Positions 43,301 to 55,790 of a stretch of 64,000 nucleotides of DNA are shown piece after piece. Below the pieces are notes generated by a model. That model worked only from the letters and a program-made list of their open reading frames with translations, was not told the origin of the DNA and made no database searches. The DNA is from Auanema rhodensis (taxonomy: Eukaryota > Nematoda > Chromadorea > Rhabditida > Rhabditidae). Position 1 is the stretch's first letter. The number at the start of each line of letters is the position of its first letter. The stretch is from the NCBI GenBank assembly GCA_964057225.1, contig OZ059894.1:23404476-23468475 (forward strand), in the 5' to 3' direction. The position numbers were made by a program, and so were the translations under genes.

Positions 43301-45760
43301 TTAATTCATGATAACCATGATTTTGAAATTTACGTGAATTTTAATTTATGCTAATTAAATGTACACGTGATGTGCACTTGGTATGTAACTCGCTTCACGT
43401 GAAAGATAAAGAGATGCGGTTTTCAAAATTAGATTCCCCATGTCCATATTAGTCTAAAAACAAATTTTTATTGATATTGGTTCATGGTAACCATGACTTT
43501 GAAATTTACGTGAACTTTAATTTATGCTAATTAAATGTACACGTGATGTGCACTTGGTATGTAACTCGCTTCACGTGAAAGATAAAGAGATGCGGTTTTC
43601 AAAATTAGATTCCCCATGTCCATATTAGTCTAAAAACAAATTTTTATTGATATTGGTGCATGGTAACCATGACTTTGAAATTTACGTGAACTTTAATTTA
43701 TGCTAATTAAATGTACACGTGATGTGCACTTGGTATGTAACTCGCTTCACGTGAAAGATAAAGAGATGCGGTTTTCAAAATTAGATTCCCCATGTCCATA
43801 TTAGTCTAAAAACAAATTTTTATTGATATTGGTTCATGGTAACCATGACTTTGAAATTTACGTGAACTTTAATTTATGCTAATTAAATGTACACGTGATG
43901 TGCACTTGGTATGTAACTCGCTTCACGTGAAAGATGAAGAGATGCGGTTTTCAAAATTAGATTCCCCATGTCCATATTAGTCGAAAAACAAATTTTTATT
44001 GATATTAATTCATGGTAACCATGATTTTGAAATTTACGTGAACTTTAATTTATGCTAATTAAATGTACACGTGATGTGCACTTGGTATGTAACTCGTTTC
44101 ACGTGAAAGATAAAGAGATGCGGTTTTCAAAATTAGATTCCCCATGTCCATATTAGTCTAAAAACAAATTTTTATTGATATTGGTTCATGGGAACCATGA
44201 CTTTGAAATTTACGTGAACTTTAATTTATGCTAATTAAATGTACACGTGATGTGCACTTGGTATGTAACTCGCTTCACGTGAAAGATAAAGAGATGCGGT
44301 TTTCGAAATTAGATTCCCCATGTCCATATTAGTCTAAAAAAAAATTTTTATTGATATTGGTGCATGGTAACCATGACTTTGAAATTTACGTGAACTTTAA
44401 TTTATGCTAATTAAATGTACACGTGATGTGCACTTGGTATGTAACTCGCTTCACGTGAAAGATAAAGAGATGCGGTTTTCAAAATTAGATTCCCCATGTC
44501 CATATTAGTCTAAAAACAAATTTTTATTGATATTGGTTCATGGTAACCATGACTTTGAAATTTACGTGAACTTTAATTTATGCTAATTAAATGTACACGT
44601 GATGTGCACTTGGTATGTAATTTGCTTCACGTGAAAGATAAAGAGATGCGGTTTTCAAAATTAGATTCCCCATGTCCATATTAGTCTAAAAACAAATTTT
44701 TATTGATATTGGTTCATGGTAACCATGTCTTTGAAATTTACGTGAACTTTAATTTATGCTAATTAAATGTACACGTGATGTGCACTTGGTATGTAACTCG
44801 CTTCACGTGAAAGATAAAGAGATGCGGTTCTCAAAATTAGATTCCCCATGTCCATATTAGTCTAAAAACAAATTTTTATTGATATTGGTGCATGGTAACC
44901 ATGACTTTGAAATTTACGTGAACTTTAATTTATGCTAATTAAATGTACACGTGATGTGCATTTGGTATGTAACTCGCTTCACGTGAAAGATAAAGAGATG
45001 CGGTTTTCAAAATTAGATTCCCCATGTCCATATTAGTCTAAAAACAAATTTTTTTTGATATTGGTTCATGGTAACCATGACTTTGAACTTTACGTGAACT
45101 TTAATTTATGCTAATTAAATGTACACGTGATGTGCACTTGGTATGTAACTCGCTTCACGTGAAAGATAAAGAGATGCGGTTTTCAAAATTAGATTCCCCA
45201 TGTCCATATTAGTCTAAAAACAAATTTTTATTGATTATGGTTCATGGTAACCATGACTTTGAAATTTACGTGAACTTTAATTTATGCTAATTAAATGTAC
45301 ACGTGATGTGCACTTGGTATGTAATTCGCTTCACGTGAAAGATAAAGAGATGCGGTTTTCAAAATTAGATTCCTCATGTCCATATTAGTCTAAAAACAAA
45401 TTTTTATTGATATTGGTTCATGGTAACCATGTCTTTGAAATTTACGTGAACTTTAATTTATGCTAATTAAATGTACACGTGATGTGCACTTGGTATGTAA
45501 CTCGCTTCACGTGAAAGATAAAGAGATGCGGTTCTCAAAATTAGATTCCCCATGTCCATATTAGTCTAAAAACAAATTTTTATTGATATTGGTGCATGGT
45601 AACCATGACTTTGAAATTTACGTGAACTTTAATTTATGCTAATTAAATGTACACGTGATGTGCATTTGGTATGTAACTCGCTTCACGTGAAAGATAAAGA
45701 GATGCGGTTTTCAAAATTAGATTCCCCATGTCCATATTAGTCTAAAAACAAATTTTTTTT
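37313..45760 (+). repeat. 13-mer higher-order repeat, three copies with an 8-monomer expansion
   Basis: The unit begins with a monomer carrying TTAATTCATGATAACC, ATTTTG and GTGAATTTTAA at 37313, 39601 and 43297. Its other markers include AAAGATGAAGAG, CATGGGAACC (38203, 40491, 44187), TCTAAAAAAAAATTTTT, GTAATTTGC (near 38635, 40923, 44619), GGTTCTC, TTTTTTTTGATA and GAACTTTACG. Copies 1 and 2 are 2288 bp (13 monomers) apart, while copies 2 and 3 are 3696 bp (21 monomers) apart. The eight extra monomers lie near 41.7-43.3 kb and are largely dimer repeats. The 3696-bp offset match can be followed until about 45760. Confidence 0.92.
41713..42768 (+). repeat. Dimer higher-order repeat, 3 x 352 bp, inside the 13-mer block
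   Basis: Two monomer types alternate. One has GGTTCTCAAAATT (41838, 42190, 42542) and the other has G10 plus the T-rich end AATTTTTTTTGATA (near 42057, 42409, 42761). The first dimer starts with T24; the second and third start with ATTTTG. The third has CCATTTCCAT in place of CCATGTCCAT. An isolated related dimer is at 41009-41360. This is the smallest clear higher-order unit in the window and accounts for most of the extra length between 13-mer copies 2 and 3. Confidence 0.88.
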
Positions 45761-46640
45761 GATATTGGTTCATGGTAACCATGACTTTGAACTTTACGTG
45801 AACTTTAATTTATGCTAATTAAATGTACACGTGATGTGCACTTGGTATGTAACTCGCTTCACGTGAAAGATAAAGAGATGCGGTTTTCAAAATTAGATTC
45901 CCCATGTCCATATTATTCTAAAAACAAATTTTTATTGATATTGGTTCATGGTAACCATGACTTTGAAATTTACGTGAACTTTAATTTATGCTAATTAAAT
46001 GTACACGTGATGTGCACTTGGTATGTAACTCGCTTCACGTGAAAGATAAAGAGATGCGGTTTTCAAAATTAGATTCCCCATGTCCATATTAGTCTAAAAA
46101 CAAATTTTTATTGATATTGGTGCATGGTAACCATGACTTTGAAATTTACGTGAACTTTAATTTATGCTAATTAAATGTACACGTGATGTGCACTTGGTAT
46201 GTAACTCGCTTCACGTGAAAGATAAAGAGATGCGGTTTTCAAAATTAAATTCCCCATGTCCATATTAGTCTAAAAACAAATTTTTATTGATATTGGTTCA
46301 TGGTAACCATGACTTTGAAATTTACGTGAACTTTAATTTATGCTAATTAAATGTACACGTGATGTGCACTTGGTATGTAACTTGCTTCACGTGAAAGATA
46401 AAGAGATGCGGTTTTCAAAATTAGATTCCCCATGTCCATATTATTCTAAAAACAAATTTTTATTGATATTGGTGCATGGTAACCATGACTTTGAAATTTA
46501 CGTGAACTTTAATTTATGCTAATTAAATGTACACGTGATGTGCACTTGGTATGTAACTCGTTTCACGTGAAAGATAAAGAGATGCGGTTTTCAAAATTAG
46601 ATTCCCCATGTCCATATTAGTCTAAAAACAAACTTTTATT
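45761..46640 (+). repeat. Five transition monomers
   Basis: These monomers join the 13-mer block on the left to the next HOR on the right. Two of them (45761 and 46289) have lost the TAG in CATATTAGTCT by a G-to-T change (TATTATTCT). One (46113) has AATTAAATTCCCC. The last (46465) has CGTTTCACG and AAACTTTTATT, variants that belong to the following HOR. No gene is supported. Confidence 0.65.
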
Positions 46641-49600
46641 GATATTGGTTCATGGGAACCATGACTTTGAAATTTACGTGAACTTTAATTTATGCTAATT
46701 AAATGTACACGTGATGTGCACTTGGTATGTAACTCGCTTCACGTGAAAGACAAAGAGATGCGGTTTTCAAAATTAGATTCCCCATGTCCATATTAGTCTA
46801 AAAACAAATTTTTATTGATATTGGTTCATGGTAACCATGACTTTGAAATTTACGTGAACTTTAATTTATGCTAATTAAATGTACACGTGATGTGCACTTG
46901 GTATGTAACTCGCTTCACGTGAAAGATAAAGAGATGCGGTTTGCAAAATTAGATTCCCCATGTCCATATTAGTCTAAAAACAAATTTTTATTGATATTGG
47001 TTCATGGTAACCATGACTTTGAAATTTACGTGAACTTTAATTTATGCTAATCAAAAGTACACGTGATGTGCACTTGGTATGTAACTCGCTTCACGTGAAA
47101 GATAAAGAAATGCGGTTTTCAAAATTAGATTCCCCATGTCCATATTAGTCTAAAAACAAATTTTTATTGATATTGGTGCATGGTAACCATGACTTTGAAA
47201 TTTACGTGAACTTTAATTTATGCTAATTAAATGTACACCTGATGTGCACTTGGTATGTAACTCGCTTCACGTGAAAGATAAAGAGATGCGGTTTTCAAAA
47301 TTAGATTCCCCATGTCCATATTAGTCTAAAAACAAATTTTTATTGATATTGGTTCATGGTAACCATGACTTTGAAATTTACGTGAACTTTAATTTATGCT
47401 AATTAAATGTACACGTGATGTGCACTTGGTATGTAACTCGCTTCACGTGAAAGATAAAGAGATGCGGTTTTCAAAATTAGATTCCCCATGTCCATATTAG
47501 TCTAAAAACAAATTTTTATTGATATTGGTGCATGGTAACCATGACTTTGAAATTTACGTGAACTTTAATTTATGCTAATTAAATGTACACGTGATGTTCA
47601 CTTGGTATGTAACTCGCTTCACGTGAAAGATAAAGAGATGCGGTTTTCAAAATTAGATTCCCCATGTCCATATTAGTCTAAAAACAAATTTTTATTGATA
47701 TTGGTTCATGGTAACCATGACTTTGAAATTTACGTGAACTTTAATTTATGCTAATTAAATGTACACGTGATGTGCACTTGGTATGTAACTCGCTTCACGT
47801 GAAAGATAAAGAGATGCGGTTTTCAAAATCAGATTCCCCATGTCCATATTAGTCTAAAAACAAATTTTTATTGATATTGGTTCATGGTAACCATGACTTT
47901 GAAATTTACGTGAACTTTAACTTATGCTAATTAAATGTACACGTGATGTGCACTTGGTATGTAACTCGCTTCACGTGAAAGATAAAGAGATGCGGTTTTC
48001 AAAATTAGATACCCCATGTCCATATTAGTCTAAAAACAAATTTTTATTGATATTGGTTCATGGTAACCATGACTTTGAAATTTACGTGAACTTTAATTTA
48101 TGCTAATTAAATGTACACGTGATGTGCACTTGGTATGTAACTCGCTTCACGTGAAAGATAAAGAGATGCGGTTTTCAAAATTAGATTCCCCATGTCCATA
48201 TTAGTCTAAAAACAAATTTTTATTGATATTGGTGCATGGTAACCATGACTTTGAAATTTACGTGAACTTTAATTTATGCTAATTAAATGTACACGTGATG
48301 TGCACTTGGTATGTAACTCGCTTCACGTGAAAGATAAAGAGATGCGGTTTTCAAAATTAAATTCCCCATGTCCATATTAGTCTAAAAACAAATTTTTATT
48401 GATATTGGTTCATGGTAACCATGACTTTGAAATTTACGTGAACTTTAATTTATGCTAATTAAATGTACACGTGATGTGCACTTGGTATGTAACTCGTTTC
48501 ACGTGAAAGATAAAGAGATGCGGTTTTCAAAATTAGATTCCCCATGTCCATATTAGTCTAAAAACAAACTTTTATTGATATTGGTTCATGGGAACCATGA
48601 CTTTGAAATTTACGTGAACTTTAATTTATGCTAATTAAATGTACACGTGATGTGCACTTGGTATGTAACTTGCTTCACGTGAAAGATAAAGAGATGCGGT
48701 TTTCAAAATTAGATTCCCCATGTCCATATTATTCTAAAAACAAATTTTTATTGATATTGGTGCATGGTAACCATGACTTTGAAATTTACGTGAACTTTAA
48801 TTTATGCTAATTAAATGTACACGTGATGTGCACTTGGTATGTAACTCGTTTCACGTGAAAGATAAAGAGATGCGGTTTTCAAAATTAGATTCCCCATGTC
48901 CATATTAGTCTAAAAACAAACTTTTATTGATATTGGTTCATGGGAACCATGACTTTGAAATTTACGTGAACTTTAATTTATGCTAATTAAATGTACACGT
49001 GATGTGCACTTGGTATGTAACTCGCTTCACGTGAAAGACAAAAAGATGCGGTTTTCAAAATTAGATTCCCCATGTCCATATTAGTCTAAAAACAAATTTT
49101 TATTGATATTGGTTCATGGTAACCATGACTTTGAAATTTACGTGAACTTTAATTTATGCTAATTAAATGTACACGTGATGTGCACTTGGTATGTAACTCG
49201 CTTCACGTGAAAGATAAAGAGATGCGGTTTGCAAAATTAGATTCCCCATGTCCATATTAGTCTAAAAACAAATTTTTATTGATATTGGTTCATGGTAACC
49301 ATGACTTTGAAATTTACGTGAACTTTAATTTATGCTAATCAAAAGTACACGTGATGTGCACTTGGTATGTAACTCGCTTCACGTGAAAGATAAAGAAATG
49401 CGGTTTTCAAAATTAGATTCCCCATGTCCATATTAGTCTAAAAACAAATTTTTATTGATATTGGTGCATGGTAACCATGACTTTGAAATTTACGTGAACT
49501 TTAATTTATGCTAATTAAATGTACACCTGATGTGCACTTGGTATGTAACTCGCTTCACGTGAAAGATAAAGAGATGCGGTTTTCAAAATTAGATTCCCCA

Positions 49601-52600
49601 TGTCCATATTAGTCTAAAAACAAATTTTTATTGATATTGGTTCATGGTAACCATGACTTTGAAATTTACGTGAACTTTAATTTATGCTAATTAAATGTAC
49701 ACGTGATGTGCACTTGGTATGTAACTCGCTTCACGTGAAAGATAAAGAGATGCGGTTTTCAAAATTAGATTCCCCATGTCCATATTAGTCTAAAAACAAA
49801 TTTTTATTGATATTGGTGCATGGTAACCATGACTTTGAAATTTACGTGAACTTTAATTTATGCTAATTAAATGTACACGTGATGTTCACTTGGTATGTAA
49901 CTCGCTTCACGTGAAAGATAAAGAGATGCGGTTTTCAAAATTAGATTCCCCATGTCCATATTAGTCTAAAAACAAATTTTTATTGATATTGGTTCATGGT
50001 AACCATGACTTTGAAATTTACGTGAACTTTAATTTATGCTAATTAAATGTACACGTGATGTGCACTTGGTATGTAACTCGCTTCACGTGAAAGATAAAGA
50101 GATGCGGTTTTCAAAATCAGATTCCCCATGTCCATATTAGTCTAAAAACAAATTTTTATTGATATTGGTTCATGGTAACCATGACTTTGAAATTTACGTG
50201 AACTTTAACTTATGCTAATTAAATGTACACGTGATGTGCACTTGGTATGTAACTCGCTTCACGTGAAAGATAAAGAGATGCGGTTTTCAAAATTAGATAC
50301 CCCATGTCCATATTAGTCTAAAAACAAATTTTTATTGATATTGGTTCATGGTAACCATGACTTTGAAATTTACGTGAACTTTAATTTATGCTAATTAAAT
50401 GTACACGTGATGTGCACTTGGTATGTAACTCGCTTCACGTGAAAGATAAAGAGATGCGGTTTTCAAAATTAGATTCCCCATGTCCATATTAGTCTAAAAA
50501 CAAATTTTTATTGATATTGGTGCATGGTAACCATGACTTTGAAATTTACGTGAACTTTAATTTATGCTAATTAAATGTACACGTGATGTGCACTTGGTAT
50601 GTAACTCGCTTCACGTGAAAGATAAAGAGATGCGGTTTTCAAAATTAAATTCCCCATGTCCATATTAGTCTAAAAACAAATTTTTATTGATATTGGTTCA
50701 TGGTAACCATGACTTTGAAATTTACGTGAACTTTAATTTATGCTAATTAAATGTACACGTGATGTGCACTTGGTATGTAACTCGTTTCACGTGAAAGATA
50801 AAGAGATGCGGTTTTCAAAATTAGATTCCCCATGTCCATATTAGTCTAAAAACAAACTTTTATTGATATTGGTTCATGGGAACCATGACTTTGAAATTTA
50901 CGTGAACTTTAATTTATGCTAATTAAATGTACACGTGATGTGCACTTGGTATGTAACTCGCTTCACGTGAAAGACAAAGAGATGCGGTTTTCAAAATTAG
51001 ATTCCCCATGTCCATATAAGTCTAAAAACAAATTTTTATTGATATTGGTTCATGGTAACCATGACTTTGAAATTTACGTGAACTTTAATTTATGCTAATT
51101 AAATGTACACGTGATGTGCACTTGGTATGTAACTCGCTTCACGTGAAAGATAAAGAGATGCGGTTTGCAAAATTAGATTCCCCATGTCCATATTAGTCTA
51201 AAAACAAATTTTTATTGATATTGGTTCATGGTAACCATGACTTTGAAATTTACGTGAACTTTAATTTATGCTAATTAAAAGTACACGTGATGTGCACTTG
51301 GTATGTAACTCGCTTCACGTGAAAGATAAAGAAATGCGGTTTTCAAAATTAGATTCCCCATGTCCATATTAGTCTAAAAACAAATTTTTATTGATATTGG
51401 TACATGGTAACCATGACTTTGAAATTTACGTGAACTTTAATTTATGCTAATTAAATGTACACCTGATGTGCACTTGGTATGTAACTCGCTTCACGTGAAA
51501 GATAAAGAGATGCGGTTTTCAAAATTAGATTCCCCATGTCCATATTAGTCTAAAAACAAATTTTTATTGATATTGGTTCATGGTAACCATGACTTTGAAA
51601 TTTACGTGAACTTTAATTTATGCTAATTAAATGTACACGTGATGTGCACTTGGTATGTAACTCGCTTCACGTGAAAGATAAAGAGATGCGGTTTTCAAAA
51701 TTAGATTCCCCATGTCCATATTAGTCTAAAAACAAATTTTTATTGATATTGGTGCATGGTAACCATGACTTTGAAATTTACGTGAACTTTAATTTATGCT
51801 AATTAAATGTACACGTGATGTGCACTTGGTATGTAACTCGCTTCACGTGAAAGATAAAGAGATGCGGTTTTCAAAATTAGATTCCCCATGTCCATATTAG
51901 TCTAAAAACAAATTTTTATTGATATTGGTTCATGGTAACCATGACTTTGAAATTTACGTGAACTTTAATTTATGCTAATTAAATGTACACGTGATGTGCA
52001 CTTGGTATGTAACTCGCTTCACGTGAAAGATAAAGAGATGCGGTTTTCAAAATCAGATTCCCCATGTCCATATTAGTCTAAAAACAAATTTTTATTGATA
52101 TTGGTTCATGGTAACCATGACTTTGAAATTTACGTGAACTTTAATTTATGCTAATTAAATGTACACGTGATGTGCACTTGGTATGTAACTCGCTTCACGT
52201 GAAAGATAAAGAGATGCGGTTTTCAAAATTAGATTCCCCATGTCCATATTAGTCTAAAAACAAATTTTTATTGATATTGGTTCATGGTAACCATGTCTTT
52301 GAAATTTACGTGAACTTTAATTTATGCTAATTAAATGTACACGTGATATGCACTTGGTATGTAACTCGCTTCACGTGAAAGATAAAGAGATGCGGTTTTC
52401 AAAATTAGATTCCCCATGTCCATATTAGTCTAAAAACAAATTTTTATTGTTATTGGTTCATGGTAACCATGACTTTGAAATTTACGTGAACTTTAATTTA
52501 TGCTAATTAAATGTACACGTGATGTGCACTTGGTATGTAACTCGTTTCACGTGAAAGATAAAGAGATGCGGTTTTCAAAATTAGATTCCCCATGTCCATA

Positions 52601-55440
52601 TTAGTCTAAAAACAAATTTTTATTGATATTGGTTCATGGTAACCATGACTTTGAAATTTACGTGAACTTTAATTTATGCTAATTAAATGTACACGTGATG
52701 TGCACTTGGTATGTAACTCGCTTCACGTGAAAGATAAAGAGATGCGGTTTTCAAAATTAGATTCCCCATGTCCATATTAGTCTAAAAACAAATTTTTATT
52801 GATATTGGTTCATGGTAACCATGACTTTGAAATTTACGTGAACTTTAATTTATGCTAATTAAATGTACACGTGATGTGCACTTGGTATGTAACTCGCTTC
52901 ACGTGAAAGATAAAGAGATGCGGTTTTCAAAATCAGATTCCCCATGTCCATATTAGTCTAAAAACAAATTTTTATTGATATTGGTTCATGGTAACCATGA
53001 CTTTGAAATTTACGTGAACTTTAACTTATGCTAATTAAATGTACACGTGATGTGCACTTGGTATGTAACTCGCTTCACGTGAAAGATAAAGAGATGCGGT
53101 TTTCAAAATTAGATACCCCATGTCCATATTAGTCTAAAAACAAATTTTTATTGATATTGGTTCATGGTAACCATGACTTTGAAATTTACGTGAACTTTAA
53201 TTTATGCTAATTAAATGTACACGTGATGTGCACTTGGTATGTAACTCGCTTCACGTGAAAGATAAAGAGATGCGGTTTTCAAAATTAGATTCCCCATGTC
53301 CATATTAGTCTAAAAACAAATTTTTATTGATATTGGTGCATGGTAACCATGACTTTGAAATTTACGTGAACTTTAATTTATGCTAATTAAATGTACACGT
53401 GATGTGCACTTGGTATGTAACTCGCTTCACGTGAAAGATAAAGAGATGCGGTTTTCAAAATTAAATTCCCCATGTCCATATTAGTCTAAAAACAAATTTT
53501 TATTGATATTGGTTCATGGTAACCATGACTTTGAAATTTACGTGAACTTTAATTTATGCTAATTAAATGTACACGTGATGTGCACTTGGTATGTAACTCG
53601 TTTCACGTGAAAGATAAAGAGATGCGGTTTTCAAAATTAGATTCCCCATGTCCATATTAGTCTAAAAACAAACTTTTATTGATATTGGTTCATGGGAACC
53701 ATGACTTTGAAATTTACGTGAACTTTAATTTATGCTAATTAAATGTACACGTGATGTGCACTTGGTATGTAACTCGCTTCACGTGAAAGACAAAGAGATG
53801 CGGTTTTCAAAATTAGATTCCCCATGTCCATATAAGTCTAAAAACAAATTTTTATTGATATTGGTTCATGGTAACCATGACTTTGAAATTTACGTGAACT
53901 TTAATTTATGCTAATTAAATGTACACGTGATGTGCACTTGGTATGTAACTCGCTTCACGTGAAAGATAAAGAGATGCGGTTTGCAAAATTAGATTCCCCA
54001 TGTCCATATTAGTCTAAAAACAAATTTTTATTGATATTGGTTCATGGTAACCATGACTTTGAAATTTACGTGAACTTTAATTTATGCTAATTAAAAGTAC
54101 ACGTGATGTGCACTTGGTATGTAACTCGCTTCACGTGAAAGATAAAGAAATGCGGTTTTCAAAATTAGATTCCCCATGTCCATATTAGTCTAAAAACAAA
54201 TTTTTATTGATATTGGTACATGGTAACCATGACTTTGAAATTTACGTGAACTTTAATTTATGCTAATTAAATGTACACCTGATGTGCACTTGGTATGTAA
54301 CTCGCTTCACGTGAAAGATAAAGAGATGCGGTTTTCAAAATTAGATTCCCCATGTCCATATTAGTCTAAAAACAAATTTTTATTGATATTGGTTCATGGT
54401 AACCATGACTTTGAAATTTACGTGAACTTTAATTTATGCTAATTAAATGTACACGTGATGTGCACTTGGTATGTAACTCGCTTCACGTGAAAGATAAAGA
54501 GATGCGGTTTTCAAAATTAGATTCCCCATGTCCATATTAGTCTAAAAACAAATTTTTATTGATATTGGTGCATGGTAACCATGACTTTGAAATTTACGTG
54601 AACTTTAATTTATGCTAATTAAATGTACACGTGATGTGCACTTGGTATGTAACTCGCTTCACGTGAAAGATAAAGAGATGCGGTTTTCAAAATTAGATTC
54701 CCCATGTCCATATTAGTCTAAAAACAAATTTTTATTGATATTGGTTCATGGTAACCATGACTTTGAAATTTACGTGAACTTTAATTTATGCTAATTAAAT
54801 GTACACGTGATGTGCACTTGGTATGTAACTCGCTTCACGTGAAAGATAAAGAGATGCGGTTTTCAAAATCAGATTCCCCATGTCCATATTAGTCTAAAAA
54901 CAAATTTTTATTGATATTGGTTCATGGTAACCATGACTTTGAAATTTACGTGAACTTTAATTTATGCTAATTAAATGTACACGTGATGTGCACTTGGTAT
55001 GTAACTCGCTTCACGTGAAAGATAAAGAGATGCGGTTTTCAAAATTAGATTCCCCATGTCCATATTAGTCTAAAAACAAATTTTTATTGATATTGGTTCA
55101 TGGTAACCATGTCTTTGAAATTTACGTGAACTTTAATTTATGCTAATTAAATGTACACGTGATATGCACTTGGTATGTAACTCGCTTCACGTGAAAGATA
55201 AAGAGATGCGGTTTTCAAAATTAGATTCCCCATGTCCATATTAGTCTAAAAACAAATTTTTATTGTTATTGGTTCATGGTAACCATGACTTTGAAATTTA
55301 CGTGAACTTTAATTTATGCTAATTAAATGTACACGTGATGTGCACTTGGTATGTAACTCGCTTCACGTGAAAGATAAAGAGATGCGGTTTTCAAAATTAG
55401 ATTCCCCATGTCCATATTAGTCTAAAAACAAATTTTTATT
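46641..55440 (+). repeat. Higher-order repeat with units of 13, 11 and 16 monomers plus a partial unit
   Basis: Each unit starts with CATGGGAACC plus AAAGACAAA (46641, 48929, 50865, 53681), then GTTTGCAAAATT (46943, 49231, 51167, 53983), AAAAGTACACG with AAAGAAATGCGG, TACACCTGATG, AAATCAGATTC, and later AATTAAATTCCCC. Unit lengths are 2288, 1936 and 2816 bp. The 13-mer contains an extra dimer near 48577-48928 with TATTATTCT. The 16-mer contains a 5-monomer insertion, since AAATCAGATTC occurs twice at 52054 and 52934; the inserted monomers include GTGATATGCAC and TTGTTATTGG, variants typical of the sequence after 55 kb. The last unit passes directly into the next block. Confidence 0.9.
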
Positions 55441-55616
55441 GATATTGGTTCATGGTAACCATGTCTTTGAAATTTACGTGAACTTTAATTTATGCTAATT
55501 AAATGTACACGTGATGTGCACTTGGTATGTGACTCGCTTCACGTGAAAGATAAAGAGATGCGGTTTTCAAAATTAGATTCCCCATGTCCATATTAGTCTA
55601 AAAACAAATTTTTATT

Positions 55617-55790
55617 GATATTGGTTCATGGTAACCATGACTTTGAAATTTACGTGAACTTTAATTTATGCTAATTAAATGTACACGTGATGTGCACTTG
55701 GTATGTAACTCGCTTCACGTGAAAGATAAAGAGATGCGGTTTTCAAACTTAGATTCCCCATGTCCATATTAGTTTAAACAAACTTTTATT
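55617..55790 (+). repeat. 174-bp variant monomer, first occurrence
   Basis: The A-run near its end is AAA instead of AAAAA (AGTTTAAACAAACTTTTA), which removes 2 bp. Linked substitutions are C-to-T in AGTTT and T-to-C in AAACTTTT. The next monomer starts GTTATTGG and has TTCAAGGTAACC and TTGAATTTTACG. This is the first length change in the array after about 316 monomers. CAAACTTAG lies just upstream. Confidence 0.93.

Noticed and set aside
45812-45994. 60-residue open reading frames starting at ATGCTAATT (also at 46340, 48628, 50916 and 53732)
   Set aside because: They begin and end at the same monomer positions and exist only because a TAG in CATATTAGTCT was changed (TATTATTCT or TATAAGTCT). 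The unit length is not a multiple of 3, so no frame is kept from monomer to monomer. There is no protein family resemblance, and the copies 2288 or 2816 bp apart are HOR duplicates. They are chance ORFs in satellite DNA.
55617-55790. Insertion or attachment site of a mobile element at the short monomer
   Set aside because: The change is a simple 2-bp contraction of an A-run with point substitutions. There is no target-site duplication or inserted sequence, and the same allele is copied at three other places.
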